Under the pieces are notes generated by a model that saw nothing but the letters and a program-made list of their open reading frames with translations, did not search any database and was not told the origin of the DNA. Both the position numbers and the translations under genes were made by a program. DNA of 64,000 nucleotides, from NCBI GenBank assembly GCA_002633005.1, contig NMRA01000143.1:218539-282538 (forward strand), given 5' to 3'. This DNA is from Phoronis australis. Its lineage: Eukaryota > Phoronida > Phoronidae. This document shows, piece by piece, positions 45,319-57,362 of this stretch (within the stretch, counting starts at the first letter, position 1; each line of letters opens with the position of its first letter).

Positions 45319-47436
45319 CTAAGCTTGAAGGTATATGGTATCAATTTTATCATTACTGATTACGGACATATCAATATTCGTTTGAAAATTCAACGTCACA
45401 AACGAAATGTGACTGTGAGGCCAGGTGGTGACACCAGAAGGTTTAACATCGTTCAGTGCCCGTGACATGTCTTCGCGCTTGCTGGGCAGACCACTGCTCT
45501 TAAATTTTATGTTGTCCTTCTCAACAGTTTCGTCTCTTAACGTGTACTCTAAAAGATTTACAGCATGAGAAGAAATGGCATCTTGGGGCAACTTAGCGAA
45601 GCTGTGCAAATTTGCATCTTCTGGGCTTTTACCTTCGACGCTGCACAGTGTCTCAGATATGGATCGTCGTGAGTCCTGTGTAAAAGTTTCCCCAATCGCA
45701 GAGAAAATTGTAGGCTTGGTCGAATCACTGAAATCTATCATTGTGATGTCGTCCAAGTGGCGACTTCCAACGGATATAATTTCAGATTTCAGGACTTTCT
45801 CCTTACTTTCATCATTGTCAGCGAAATCAACAATACTTGACGAGTGTATGACTTCCTGTCGAACATCTTCAACGTAGCTTGGCTTGTTTATGCCTTCCAG
45901 TTTACCGGCTTCTTTCTCTCCAGTATCAATCATACATGTAGAGCTACGGCGGATGATTTCTGAAGCAGCTATTTCAATAGAGAAAAAAGTTGCACCGTAA
46001 GGTAACCCATGGATATCACAATCTTCGGCGTCAGCAGGAATTTCCTCAATATTTCGTATTTCGATGCAATTTTCTTCCTCGGGTGTAATAATAGGGATTT
46101 GACTAGCTAGTAATTCTGGCAGCTCAGTCTTTCCATGGACACTCTTCTTCAGCAATTCATCCTTGGCTGTGGAAATGTGGTAAACGTCCTCAGAAACTCT
46201 AGACTCGGTCGACTTGGTGGCGTCTTCAAAGTGGTGACCTTCAACGCTTTTACTTTTAGATTTCAAGGCTTTCTTCATACCATCAGGGAAACAAGTGACA
46301 TCTGACGGTTGCATGACTTCCTTTCGAACATTGTCAACGTTAATCGGTTTGTTTCTGTCATCCAATTTCGTGATTTCTCCCCCTCTACCATCAGGGTTAC
46401 CAATTGGCGCTTTTGTTGAATTTGGGAGGTCCGTCTTTTGATGGTCATTAGTCTTCCACATCCCATCTTTCTTTGAAGAAACGGGGCACACTTCCTCCGA
46501 AACTGTAGACTCAGTTGTCTTAGTAAAATCAAACAGTGTGGCGTCTTCTAAGTGGTCATTTTGAACGGGTTTGCTTTCGGATTTCAGGACTTTTTCCTCA
46601 CTATAAGCCTCATCAGCAAACCCAGTGGTACTTGACGGCTGAATGACTTCCTGTTGAACATCTTCGACGTCGCCTGGTTTGTTTCTACCGTTCAACTGCA
46701 TGACTTCTCTCCCTTCAACACCAGGGTCATCAGTAGGACCTTTCTGTTCATTTGTTAGATCCATATTTTCATGGACATTCTGTTTTACCTTCTCGTCCTT
46801 CCCTGTGGAATCGCGGGACACTTCCTCTGAAGTGTTTCTTTCACATTTTGCGTCTTCTTTGTAGATGCTTGTCGAGTTTCCAACTTCGCACTCGACTTCA
46901 CACTCGGTGACATGCCCACCAAGGTCCGTTGATTTGCGGACAGTGTTTGCCTTTTTGCGGCGTGATGCTATCACAAGAAGAGAACACAAATCTGTTACAC
47001 ACCTGACATAAGATTCCATTAATTTAGTGTCAGCTTCTGCTTTGTGAACAGTTTTGGACACGTAAGATGTGTCTCCTAACCACTCGTCATTCATTTCCGT
47101 GGTTCCAGAGGCATCTTTGTTGCCAAAAGACACAATGTGCGGGAATATCCTTGTGACAGAGTAAACTTTCTCGGTCGTTCTCAGCATAATTCGCAAAATA
47201 AAGTGGATAAGCCATAATATTGTAACTTTTATAAAGTTTCGAATGACACTGTGAGCCATTCCCGGCTTCATTTTACAGAATTTGTAAAGTGAATACGTCA
47301 CGAATAGTTTGACGTTACCAATTGTACACGTCAAATGCCAACAACCAGGAATTTCCGAAAATATAGACTCGCCCCAAAGCCAGTGTGTCCATTGGCTTAT
47401 TTTCGGAATTTTTTTAAAAAGTACAACCATGCACAT
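45319..47436 (-). CDS. Hypothetical repeat-containing acidic protein
   Basis: A 705-codon ORF with no recognised family. The first ~55 codons may be untranslated; M56 (47271) is a reasonable alternative start. Hydrophobic segments lie at about 68-84 (FIKVTILWLIHFILRIML) and 146-157, the latter followed by RRKK, so one or two membrane helices are possible. Residues 200-705 are acidic, Ser/Thr/Lys/Glu-rich and probably disordered. Three degenerate repeats carry RNKP or INKP, then V(E/D)xV(R/Q)(Q/K)EV(I/M), then (K)xLKS: near 251-286, 361-394 and 516-552. A 705-codon frame without stops in AT-rich DNA is unlikely by chance. The frame ends at TAG but continues open for 136 more codons. No splice sites were needed. 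Confidence 0.7.
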   Translation of the reverse strand: MCMVVLFKKIPKISQWTHWLWGESIFSEIPGCWHLTCTIGNVKLFVTYSLYKFCKMKPGMAHSVIRNFIKVTILWLIHFILRIMLRTTEKVYSVTRIFPHIVSFGNKDASGTTEMNDEWLGDTSYVSKTVHKAEADTKLMESYVRCVTDLCSLLVIASRRKKANTVRKSTDLGGHVTECEVECEVGNSTSIYKEDAKCERNTSEEVSRDSTGKDEKVKQNVHENMDLTNEQKGPTDDPGVEGREVMQLNGRNKPGDVEDVQQEVIQPSSTTGFADEAYSEEKVLKSESKPVQNDHLEDATLFDFTKTTESTVSEEVCPVSSKKDGMWKTNDHQKTDLPNSTKAPIGNPDGRGGEITKLDDRNKPINVDNVRKEVMQPSDVTCFPDGMKKALKSKSKSVEGHHFEDATKSTESRVSEDVYHISTAKDELLKKSVHGKTELPELLASQIPIITPEEENCIEIRNIEEIPADAEDCDIHGLPYGATFFSIEIAASEIIRRSSTCMIDTGEKEAGKLEGINKPSYVEDVRQEVIHSSSIVDFADNDESKEKVLKSEIISVGSRHLDDITMIDFSDSTKPTIFSAIGETFTQDSRRSISETLCSVEGKSPEDANLHSFAKLPQDAISSHAVNLLEYTLRDETVEKDNIKFKSSGLPSKREDMSRALNDVKPSGVTTWPHSHISFVTLNFQTNIDMSVISNDKIDTIYLQA

Positions 47437-48769
47437 ATTTTTGTACGGTTAGCATGTCTTGAAAATCGGACAGACTCGTTTTATTATCCTTATGTAATGT
47501 GTTTTGAAGTAAAAATTTATTTTGGCGAAACATTATATTTTGGGTCACGCGATTTCACTCAAATGACGCTCACAGATATTTGTTGATTTTGCTGGTAACT
47601 AAGATTATGAAGGACAGTTCCTACAAACTGTGTTCGCCTAATGAGAAATGAGTATGGAAGAATAAAATTCTTACCAGTGAGATACAATTACATACATTAA
47701 AAAGAGCGTGTTTCTTTAAAAAAATCACCAATATGTTTAAAAAAAAAACACATAAAATGTTTGCTGTTTCGGAAAATATGCCCGCTTTCTTTCCGAAAAT
47801 ACGGCTGAGTGGTTACATAATCGGTTTCCTTTGACGTTTTCCCATTGGCCTGTTTTCTTACACAGTCTGACCATTTTGTTGCGACAGGGTCGGTTTCATA
47901 TTGCGATTCTTTTGAACTAACACGAGTTGGTTTGTAAGGGTGGCGATTTGTCTGATATGAAGTGCACGTGCGATATCTTAGAGTGCAAACCACAGTGACA
48001 AATTTGAATTATTTTCTCCTCCTCGGTATTTTGAAAAATCATTTATAAAATCTCTGCCGAACGTGAATTTTGCTGGTTTGCCTTACTTTTCATGGTTCAC
48101 AAAGCGTCCATGAAGAAAAGCAAAAATACAACGTCTTGTAAATCTTTATCCATCCATTAAAGTTCATAGTCAAAACAAAGACAAAAAATTAGGCTGATCG
48201 GGAGCAGCTCACTAGAGTACTAAAGTGCGCTATTCCGATGGTGCCCAAGTGCAAAGGCGCACTAGTCCTAAGTTGCACTAGTTGGATGGTCTACTAAACA
48301 AGCGGAACTAAGCCATTAAAATGCAATTTTATTTTGTCGCTACTCCCAAAAGCAGTTATGCCAAAAATAATTTCGTTGCATACTGTTTCCTCTTTTACAT
48401 GTATACCTCATTTCCAAAGGCTGTCATGAAGTTCCGTCTGCATAAGACTTGGATGTCACATTAAAGTACTGTGCCAGTGCATAAGTATCGCGGCAGTTCA
48501 GTGTCAATTGTAGTCACTTGCGCGGATGAGTTTGAGTATCACAGCTGCCAATCTACGTTACAGGATTTTTAGGTGGATTATATTCGATTTTGCGGCAGAA
48601 TTGAGTCAATACGATGGTTACTGTAAAACGACTCACCACGAGACCATAGCAATCAAGTTGTTGCCAATTCACAAACAAGAAGTTTTCCTGCTCAACCACA
48701 TTTACAGGAACAAATCTCAAAAGGTATCCCACTCGCGAATTGCCCAAAAACAACTTACTTCAAAGGTAA

Positions 48770-48870
48770 TAATGACTTACGGAGAGGTCCCACGTTTTGA
48801 GAAACATTTGTCTCCACTGAACTAACGGCAAACTGGTTTTCAAAATCCAAGACCCCCTGTAGGTGACTAT
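48770..48870. mobile_element. About 100-bp foldback MITE, copy 3 (inverted)
   Basis: TGACTTACGG and GTCCCACGTTTTGAG at the left face AAACTGGTTTTCAAAAT and CCCCTGTAGGTGACTA at the right. The centre TCTCCACTGAA is the reverse complement of TTCAGTGGAGA in the 41764-41872 copy, so the two lie in opposite orientation. Confidence 0.75.
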
Positions 48871-49139
48871 CACCAATTCAAAATTAGGGTTCAACACTTT
48901 CAAATTTGTGACATTCATGGAGTAAAACACACTTCTCCCTTCAATTTCACTTGGCTGGTGGGCAAATTAGTAACCAGTCAGAACCAAATTGCAGAGGGGC
49001 CTGAGCTATAACAACAAGGCTGGCACCAGAGGGATAAATCATGAAACGCATGCAATGAATTTCGCTAAATTAAAACTTTTATCTGTATAAGTAGTGCAAA
49101 AACAGTCCATGTACATTATCTGAACAGAAAACTTTAAGG

Positions 49140-49303
49140 TTATGCATGGGCGGCGCAGCACTGAAAAAAGTGGGGGGGGGGGCTAAAGTCCCCTCAGCCC
49201 CCCTGTGGAGTAACGCATATAGACCATGTGCGGCGTAGTACTGAAAAAGTTGGGGGGCTATAGCCCCCCCCCCAGCCCCCTATGGTGCGCCGCCCATACA
49301 TTA
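49140..49303. mobile_element. GC-rich dimeric MITE, copy 2
   Basis: It begins TATGCATGGGCGGCGCAGCA and ends GGTGCGCCGCCCATACATTA, which are inverted ends of about 18 bp. It has the same two-unit structure as 44056-44208 with longer G and C runs. Confidence 0.8.
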
Positions 49304-51356
49304 CAGTTCAGACACCTACGCCCATATGCCACACGTTTTACTCAGTTTTATCACAGAACTCTAGTTCCTCAATGGTTTTATCATGGTTTTGAAACTTTTT
49401 CTGTAAATCCTGGGACCCAGCAAACACTGTCATTGGGTTTTAGGTTTATCCACCCTTACGCAGTCAGTTTCGACTGTTGCGTATCGTGATGGCACTATAC
49501 TTGCCAGTTGTCAAAGAGTACATCAGGGGCTTTTCAAAACGAAGAATGCTCCGTGAGAGAATCTTTGGGTTGGCCAACCAGTCCAGCATGCTTATCGTTT
49601 ATGCTGTTCGTCCGAAGGTTTCTTTCTCAATCACGAAGATGAATGTTAAAACCGATGGCTAGTGAAGTTTTTAAGTTCAGTTTAATAAGCTTAACAATTT
49701 AATTCATATGTTTCCGTCAAAAAAGTTTTGATTTAGGTTACTTTTTATCGTTGTAAAATTGAATAATTGCTCGCCTCGAGCTCACTCGCTCTCCATCAGT
49801 CTCGTGAAGAACTAACACTTATGTCATTTCCTCGTGCCGTGACTTGAAATTCTATAAACTTGGAAATAACGAACTGTACGTCATTCTTTCATAGTTCGGG
49901 AATCATTCCTCAACTGCAGTACGGGACAAAAGGACGCGAGGGGGGACGGGGGCACGTGAGCCCTCTAATAATTTGCAGCGCGGCGAAACCGCGTTGATCG
50001 GCTTAGGGTGGACTAGACAAGGAAAGAAAAACATCGAAACATGCAACATAGAAAAAAATAACGACTTATCCATGACCTATCACTGAAGGATCTTTTTTCT
50101 TAATCAAATATCTTGCAGAGCAAATTGATTCGGATTTTTAAAATCAAGACAACAGTTTTCATAGGAAATACAAAACTGTATTACTCCGGGGTCAGGAGGG
50201 TCACCCGATGAGGGATTTTAACTGTCATACTTTTCCGGTATTTTAATGATTTATTCTCTCACATTAAGGAGCTTCTCTCCCACAGGGTCCTCTCTTAGAA
50301 ATGCGGCCCTTTTGCCTTCCCTGTATAACCAGCAATGTCAACTATTCACGAAGTGAAATAGATACATTTCAAATTGGTCGAGAATGCCATTCATGTGAGG
50401 AATAGCAACATCAAGACACACGGCTCAAGCAATAAAAAACGCGAGATAGTTTCAAAAAATCAATGGCATTGGCAGCCATCTGAAGACTGAAGTTTGAAAA
50501 ACCTGAAGGTCATTTTTGTGAATTCCCGATAATATTTCCCGAAGTATTATTCTAAGAATAGTATTTCTTTAGTAATCTGTAACGGTTCATTGGTTTGTGA
50601 TTTAAATGCTTTCGTATCTACGGAAATCGTAAACAATTTTTGCCATTTAAAAGTTAAATTGCACAAAAACATTCATTTGATGTTCCAATGAACTGGGATG
50701 CAGGCTGAAATTCGGGAAAATACGTATTAGCCGACCCCCTAGCACCACGTGCATTAGACAATTTTTGCCAATCTGAATTAATCCTCCAGGAAATCGGAGC
50801 TTCATTGGATTTTGACTTAAGTTCGTGATCTTCGGTCACTTCTAAATTATTTGTAGTCTCTAGAGACTTGGCTATCCAAGATTCAATAGATTTAGAAAAA
50901 GCTCTAAGCAGTGTACCAGGGACCAGGAACAGCACTCTTTCAAAGTGTACATTCAAAACATGACCCTAACTAATAAAGTTATCAATCAGACCGCCCTAAA
51001 CATACTTGTTTCCCTTCGCCCTATAGATACCCCCTTAAACCTCTTAGATGAGTGCAGGTATGCCAATATATTAGTTTTCCAATTTTCATTGAGTATCCGT
51101 TTTTACAGTTGAAAAAAAACTTTGTCGATCAGCACAGCAAATGACATTTATTTGGCAAAATACATGTACGCCGATCCCTCGGTGTAGACACATGTGTCAA
51201 ACTTCAGGGCTTAGTTCTTTTAAGATGAAAATTAATTGAGAGAAGAGGAAAGTAGTCTCCTAAAAAATATTTAATTGACATTTGCCATGTAAACCCTAGC
51301 GTGTGTTATCTTGTGGGCAAAAATGAAATTTTAGATTTAACTTTTTGGAAGCAAAG

Positions 51357-51455
51357 TTATTTGCGAGAAAAATATTTTTTTTTGAAATCAGCCTCAGCGC
51401 TGAATCAAACATGGAACCTCGCTGTCACAGGCTGACGCTCTGATGGCACCCTTTA
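51357..51455 (-). mobile_element. tRNA-derived SINE, copy 1
   Basis: On the minus strand a tRNA-like head (GGTGCCATCAGAGCGTCAGC, then GCGAGGTTCCATGTTTGATTC) is followed by a tail GCTGAGGCTGATTTC and TCTCGCAAATAA. The tail is shared with 60457-60558. Confidence 0.55.
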
Positions 51456-54400
51456 AGCGTGACTGTTTACTAACTAATAAAGTCATCGGTCTAGCTTTCA
51501 GCAACAGCGAGAATTGTAATATAATCACAAAAACACCACCAACTTTGTTGTTTTATAAGCTCTGGTCAAAGCTAGTAACTTCAACTGAAGAAGACTATTA
51601 TATCCAAAAAGATTCCCCAAAATACGTTTTTGACCGTGAATGCTATAATCTTCCTTTAAAAATTCCTAACAAAATTGATAAACAAACAAAATCCGTAGTT
51701 TGTCCTGGTGAGAAAATTCACATGGTAGAGTCCCCACATTATGCTCAAACAACTTTGAAGACATCCGCTTAACCGGTAGACTGAGTCAGTTATGTCTCAA
51801 AAACATCACGGCCTTGTTTGAAAAACAAACCGAATATAATGGCGCATTTTGACACAAATTAAGCGTGAACGTGTTTTTAGGGGACGGAATTTCGTCACTA
51901 CTGTAGAGGGCATAGACATATTTGTGACAATTAAGAAGAGGCGACCTACAGACAGGAGTACCAACTCGAAGACAGTCTCAAATCTTCACGAACATCAGTG
52001 AACAAAGCATTGAAGAAATGGTGAGGAAGGATGCTGAATTTAAATCATGGGTCGGGCTCACAATACGTGTTCATAATTCGTTAAATACTTGATTAAAGCT
52101 GATAAACGTTGAAACGAGTGTCTGATATAAGTATATTTAAAACTGCATTTCTCCCTGTTTCGGTGGCTAAAGAACAATACAGTTCGACCTTTTACTCTTA
52201 TAAAGTCGGTCTCATAATTCTTTGTAGTGATAAGATTCTGTTTTTTCAATGCAAGTCGCAGGCAATGCGTACATGCGCCATTTTCAATTCCGTATTTTTA
52301 GAGTTGGATAATCTCAGTATGGTTTGAAGCGTTTTCTTGAGTCATTGGCAACTGAAGTAGAATCCCAACACGGCAACAAGTATTGTGAATACAATTTTGG
52401 AAGAGAAAAAGTCCGATTTAATTCGTTTTTAGCCCGCTTAACAGAGTGAATGCAGCTCAAGTTTAAACAGCCTGTATTGAATCAAATCTCATGATTTTCA
52501 ATGCTCACTTGCGTATTTGGCTATTCAAAAGTCAACTCACAAAATACAGCACAGGTGCGGAACATTAGCTAGGCCGCTTCATTCGCATCGTTTTGTTAAA
52601 TTTTTCCGGATTTTTCTTATTCCGTTGATCAAAGTATCTCCACATTTTTTTCTTCTCGCGATAAATGTTCAAGATTCCGGAATTTTTTCACTGAAATATA
52701 GGTTACACCTGGTACTTCTTCATTTACTTTACGCAATATTAAATAACTGATCATGAGAAGACGGAGGCCATGACCCCTGTTCCGGGCATAGACATGACAA
52801 CGTAATTTTGAAAGCATTCGCAGAAATTTTTACTTGTTAATTTGGAGTCAGTTTTACGTTCAGTGAAAGATTCACAGAAAATAGCAGGACAGAGTTATAG
52901 AATATTGTAAACGGGTAAACATTTATAGAATGTTGTATACAAGTAAACATTTATAAAGTGGTTTAATCAAGTAAATATTTATAACTTTGCTCTAATTTCC
53001 TTCTTTAGTCTCGCAGTGGAATTGTGTTTCAGTAAACCTCCGTTTTATAGGAAGTTCACTCGCTCATAACGTTCCAGTCCACAAGGTCAACTCAACTGCA
53101 CTGTGCAAACACGGGAAAAAAGTTCCCCTGGGGCTCGTTGTAGCGCAGTTCCGCTGTACAAGCACATGTTAAAAGACTAATGTTCACATTTGACGGGCAC
53201 TGATTGGGAAAATCTCAAAACAAGAAGCTTTTTTGCATGACCATAAAAGATTAATTTTAACATGATTGGCTTCGGTTAATTGAGTCTCGTATAACTCACA
53301 CCTGCGGGCACTCTGATTCAATTATCTGTCACAACATAGCGTTTAACACACCTGATATAAGTCTCGTATCAGATGTCACATTACAATACATAAGAGTTGT
53401 TAATAAAACCATCATTATTTGAATAACAAATATAAATTACTCCACATTAATTTCACAGTGACCGTTTACAGACACAATATGCAATGTTTATTCTTCGTGC
53501 CAAGAAAAACACAGTTCTTTCAACGCGCAGCCATTGCCGGCTTTATTGCAGAAAAGGCGAGCGACTTAGCAAAGTTTACATAGCGATCAACCCCCACGGA
53601 GACGTACACAGTCAGATGCAAACGTCCAGTCACACCTGTAATCTTGGCGAAGATGTCGTTGATTTAATCAAATCTGTGTGTCAAAGCAGCGATGATATTG
53701 GAATGTGTGTTCAAATAGATAAAACGCGTGTCCTGCGACACATCGTATGATGAAGAAACGAAAACAAGCCACGAGGCTATCGAATAGGACTGATTAACTC
53801 ACAGGTAACGGTGAAGTGAAACTTAAAATAGGACTTCGCTAGTCAAGAAATTCTAGTTTCGAGCTACAAATATAATTGATTAAAGGGACATATGTCACTG
53901 CTGTTAAGTTGTCCGACAATGTTGAATTCTTGACTAAAGCGCTTTCAGTTGGGGTTCAAAAATATTAACACATATCCGATCTTGAATTGTTGCTGACTAG
54001 ATGAACACTGAGGCTACTCAAGCTAAGGCAATGTGTACAAGCGGCATTTCCACTAATTTTAAGGTTGGCCAACCCTATGAAGCGTTTAATTGGGTCGCTG
54101 ATGGTTTTGATGGTCTTGCTGGTAACCAAAATAGAACCACGTCACGGTAAATGGATATTATATGAGACCCATTATCTGAGATTCCGTGACCAATTCGTTT
54201 TTTAGACAGTTAAACCGTGTAAAATGTAGCTTTGACTTCTTTCTTCGAGTACAATTAGTGATGCCACGTATCCGATTCCAGACCACTAATAATTATGCTG
54301 TTCTATTAGCGTTCTACATTACCAACTGTACCTGTTGATATCTGAGCGAGGTTGTATAACTCGTGTCGCTCTGGGGAAACAACGGAACGGTCTAAAACAC

Positions 54401-56006
54401 ATGTAGGTGCGCAAAAGTAGTGAAGATCCCATCACTAAAATGGTTTCCACTAGCGGGTCTGGAACTCGCGAGTGAGAGGACCGATAACAATTAATTTCCC
54501 GAAAGAAAAACGTTCGCTTCAGCCCTCAGTGAATGCTGACAGACTTCCACACGGAGTGTCCAGGTTCCCTGCCCAGTCCCAAACTCACCAATTATACTGT
54601 TATATAGTTTTAGTGTTTTGAGCTCCTTGACTGGGCATCAGCAATATACTGATGTCAACCAACAGCACATCTCAAAATAAGTACAATGAGAGCCTATTGT
54701 TGTGACGACGGCTACACAACCCAAAATTGCTGTCACGTGAATGTGCTCAGTGTATTACTAATGTTTTCATCTATTATACTTAGTGTCAATTTGTCTATGG
54801 TTCAAATGTATTTTATCACGACAGGAGGTTTTAGATTTCAACTCAAGTATTGTAATTGAAAGGTAGAGTTCAATCAATACTTGTGTGCGCGTGTACCTGT
54901 ATAGTAACATGTTCCCGATAGCTGACGTGGCTAGCAGTGATTTTCATCTGCATCCCTGTGTTCCGGAAAAGATCTCGTGGGCGATACTAGCAACAGGAAT
55001 TAACGTTGTCAACGATGAAGTGTGCAGAAATTTACCGACCTACCAGTATAAAACCGGACCCGGCTATGACAAGAACTCCCCATAGGCTAAATGTAGTCTA
55101 ATTCAAGTCTCACGTAAAACACCAGGTAATTTCAGATGCGCTGAGACCTGTCAAACAGGAGATCGCAGCGGACACGGGGAGGGGCACTCGACTACACAGC
55201 TGACGGGATCAGTGCCGCCCGTAAATTAGGACACTGGAACTTTTATACCGATTAGACGAGCTAAGAGAGTACAGCAATTTAAACGAACCCATTTTATGAG
55301 AAGCTCCTTTAAGACGTCACCCTTTCATTGAGTTTCCCGGAGCATATAAATCACAATTGTATCAGGAAACCTTCTCACGTAAGGTTCAATTGCGAAAATG
55401 ATCTCTTTCGCAGAGTTCCGATCCAATACACTCCGAAAATGAATCCTTTCGTGGCGGGAAATTTAGTCGATAAAGTCACCATTCCGTAGGGTATCGGGCT
55501 GTGAATAGAGCCAGAGCTAGACATCCCACCTACATGTATGTAGGCGTAAATATCCCCGGCACACAAATTAGCCAGTTTCAATTTTCTGACCCACAGTTTG
55601 CTGTCTTCAAATAATTTCCAATGTATTTCAACATATTATACGGTATAACTGAAAGCTTACAAGCAATTCTCTGAATGTTTCTTTAGACTAGCAACAATTC
55701 TATACATGACAGTGCTGAGAATGTTCTCACGAGGCTCATCATTATTACAAACTGATACATTAAGCGCCCCGATTTTCTCAATGACTGATGGTCATACATG
55801 GATGAAATGTCCATCACCGTTCTAGGTACATGTGAAAGCCTGCAATATAATCGTAATAAACCACGACATATATAAAGAATTTCATTCTATTTAAAATAAT
55901 TAAGGATTTGATATCTCTGTTATTAGTTTTCTTTAGTTATTTCAAGAAGTATTAAATATTTCTTCGAATATATGTCTTTAATCGTTTTGCTTAAATTTCA
56001 GGCATA

Positions 56007-57362
56007 ATGGAATTGGGGGTAGCAGAACAAGGCTTAGCAAGGCGAGGTTTAAAAAGAGACCTGGACACCACACGGCGCACGATCCAAAAGCTCTCATTCA
56101 AAGCCGAAGACGTTATTCAGACGTACAGTCCTCCAACCGAACGAATGACCAAACTGCCGCGCCTAACCGGTCCGATGACTTTACGAGAGAAAACGGTGAT
56201 CAAGCCCGCGTCGCAATTTTCCGAACACGTCGAGAACTTTCTACACGAAGTCGCAGAGGTTTCAGATAAAAGCATAGCTCTAACGAGAAAGAAATGTAAA
56301 ACACTGATGACTTTGATATTCCCACGTCTACGAGGCAACAAATCTCATTTGCAATTTAGGGAACCCGTTTTCGTCGGCAGCGTCTATGACGAACTAGCAA
56401 TACTCAACAGCAACGAGGTGGAAATTCTGTTACCGTTCGAAGCCGGTGATATAACGATTGAAACGCTCGAGGCTGGGTATATGTCCGTCCGCTTACCAAG
56501 ACTTAGGAAAGGCAAATATGATGACGAAGATAAGTGGGAGTACGGAAGATCAGACGACGAACGTCACCTCAGCCCTGTCAAAACCACGAAAAGCATTTAC
56601 AAAATAATAGAGAAGGCATTAAAACACCCTTTCGAAATTGAGAACGTGGAGCTGATGCCGTGCTACTCGGAAGAGAAAAACCAGCCTTACAGAATTCTTC
56701 TCGTTGTTAATGAGAAACTCAAGGTGCATATAACGCCGACAATTGCTCAAAAGGAATCGCGCGATCTACGCAGCAATAAGCCATTCCTAGTGACGCGTCC
56801 GTACGCGTACGACGAGTACCCTAACTCCGATATCCTATGGAGATGTAACTATTGGATAAGGGAAACGAAAATAGTCGACACGGTGAAACAGGCAGACCGT
56901 GGCACGAGGCAACAAGCTTTTAAAGCCTTCAAAGCGTTCATTCTACGAGACCCTCGTTTGGAGGGGATGACGTCATATCAGTTGAAAACGATTCTTCTTC
57001 ACTTCTTGGATGAAGACCTTGAACTCAGTCCGCGCTGGCAGCGAGACAATATGGAATCGTGCTTCCGGTCTCTAATGCAGAAACTGGACGAATGTCTCCG
57101 TCTCAAGAGACTGTCACACTTCTTTGTGTCGGGAAGAAATTTGTTCGACAATATGAATGAAAAGTCCCTTGCTGTGATAAGGGGACGGGTGGGATATCTC
57201 CTCAATAACGACAAGGAAGTCGTTCGGATGCTCAAAAAGAGACCGAAAAAGAAAGCCAAGTCACAGTCCAGGGTGCGACAAGAAACGAAGAGTGAGGCGG
57301 CGTCGAGAATAGAAAGTCAAATAGCACGGAGTCCCGACAAACTGCCCACGATAACAGAGTAA
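56007..57362 (+). CDS. Mab-21 domain (cGAS-like) protein, altered triad
   Basis: A 451-residue protein in one coding exon. A TTTCAG acceptor lies just before the ATG, so a 5' UTR exon exists upstream. The nucleotidyltransferase part has FVGSVYDEL (122-130) for the GS loop and NEVEILLPFE (136-145) where cGAS-type enzymes have ExD. The third acidic position is H241 in KLKVHITPTI. The helical Mab-21 half holds LWRCNYWIRE (277-286), MTSYQLKTILLHFLDED (321-337) and HFFVSGRNLF (371-380). No zinc-ribbon insertion is seen. The C-terminus is basic (KKRPKKKAK, 410-418), a possible nuclear signal. The family includes cGAS, cGAS-like receptors, MAB21L and ITPRIP proteins. With E/E/H in place of E/D/D, catalysis is doubtful. 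The subgroup is not certain. A candidate AATAAA lies at 58269. Confidence 0.9.
   Translation: MELGVAEQGLARRGLKRDLDTTRRTIQKLSFKAEDVIQTYSPPTERMTKLPRLTGPMTLREKTVIKPASQFSEHVENFLHEVAEVSDKSIALTRKKCKTLMTLIFPRLRGNKSHLQFREPVFVGSVYDELAILNSNEVEILLPFEAGDITIETLEAGYMSVRLPRLRKGKYDDEDKWEYGRSDDERHLSPVKTTKSIYKIIEKALKHPFEIENVELMPCYSEEKNQPYRILLVVNEKLKVHITPTIAQKESRDLRSNKPFLVTRPYAYDEYPNSDILWRCNYWIRETKIVDTVKQADRGTRQQAFKAFKAFILRDPRLEGMTSYQLKTILLHFLDEDLELSPRWQRDNMESCFRSLMQKLDECLRLKRLSHFFVSGRNLFDNMNEKSLAVIRGRVGYLLNNDKEVVRMLKKRPKKKAKSQSRVRQETKSEAASRIESQIARSPDKLPTITE

Larger units (their letters stand above)
47437..56001. other. Intergenic, transposon relics, no gene recognised
   Basis: Apparent ORFs (for example 48526-48825, 50654-50956, 51443-51772 and 53484-53750) show no recognisable domain. 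The first overlaps a MITE. It contains MITE copies at 48770-48870 and 49140-49303 and a SINE at 51357-51455. The last part should hold the promoter and 5' UTR exon of the Mab-21-like gene. Confidence 0.6.

Noticed and set aside
47697-47993. 98-codon minus-strand ORF upstream of the 705-codon ORF
   Set aside because: No domain or homology was recognised and no in-phase link to the ORF below was found.
51443-51772. 109-codon plus-strand ORF
   Set aside because: It starts in a SINE, has no recognised domain and no splice or promoter context. It is too weak to call.
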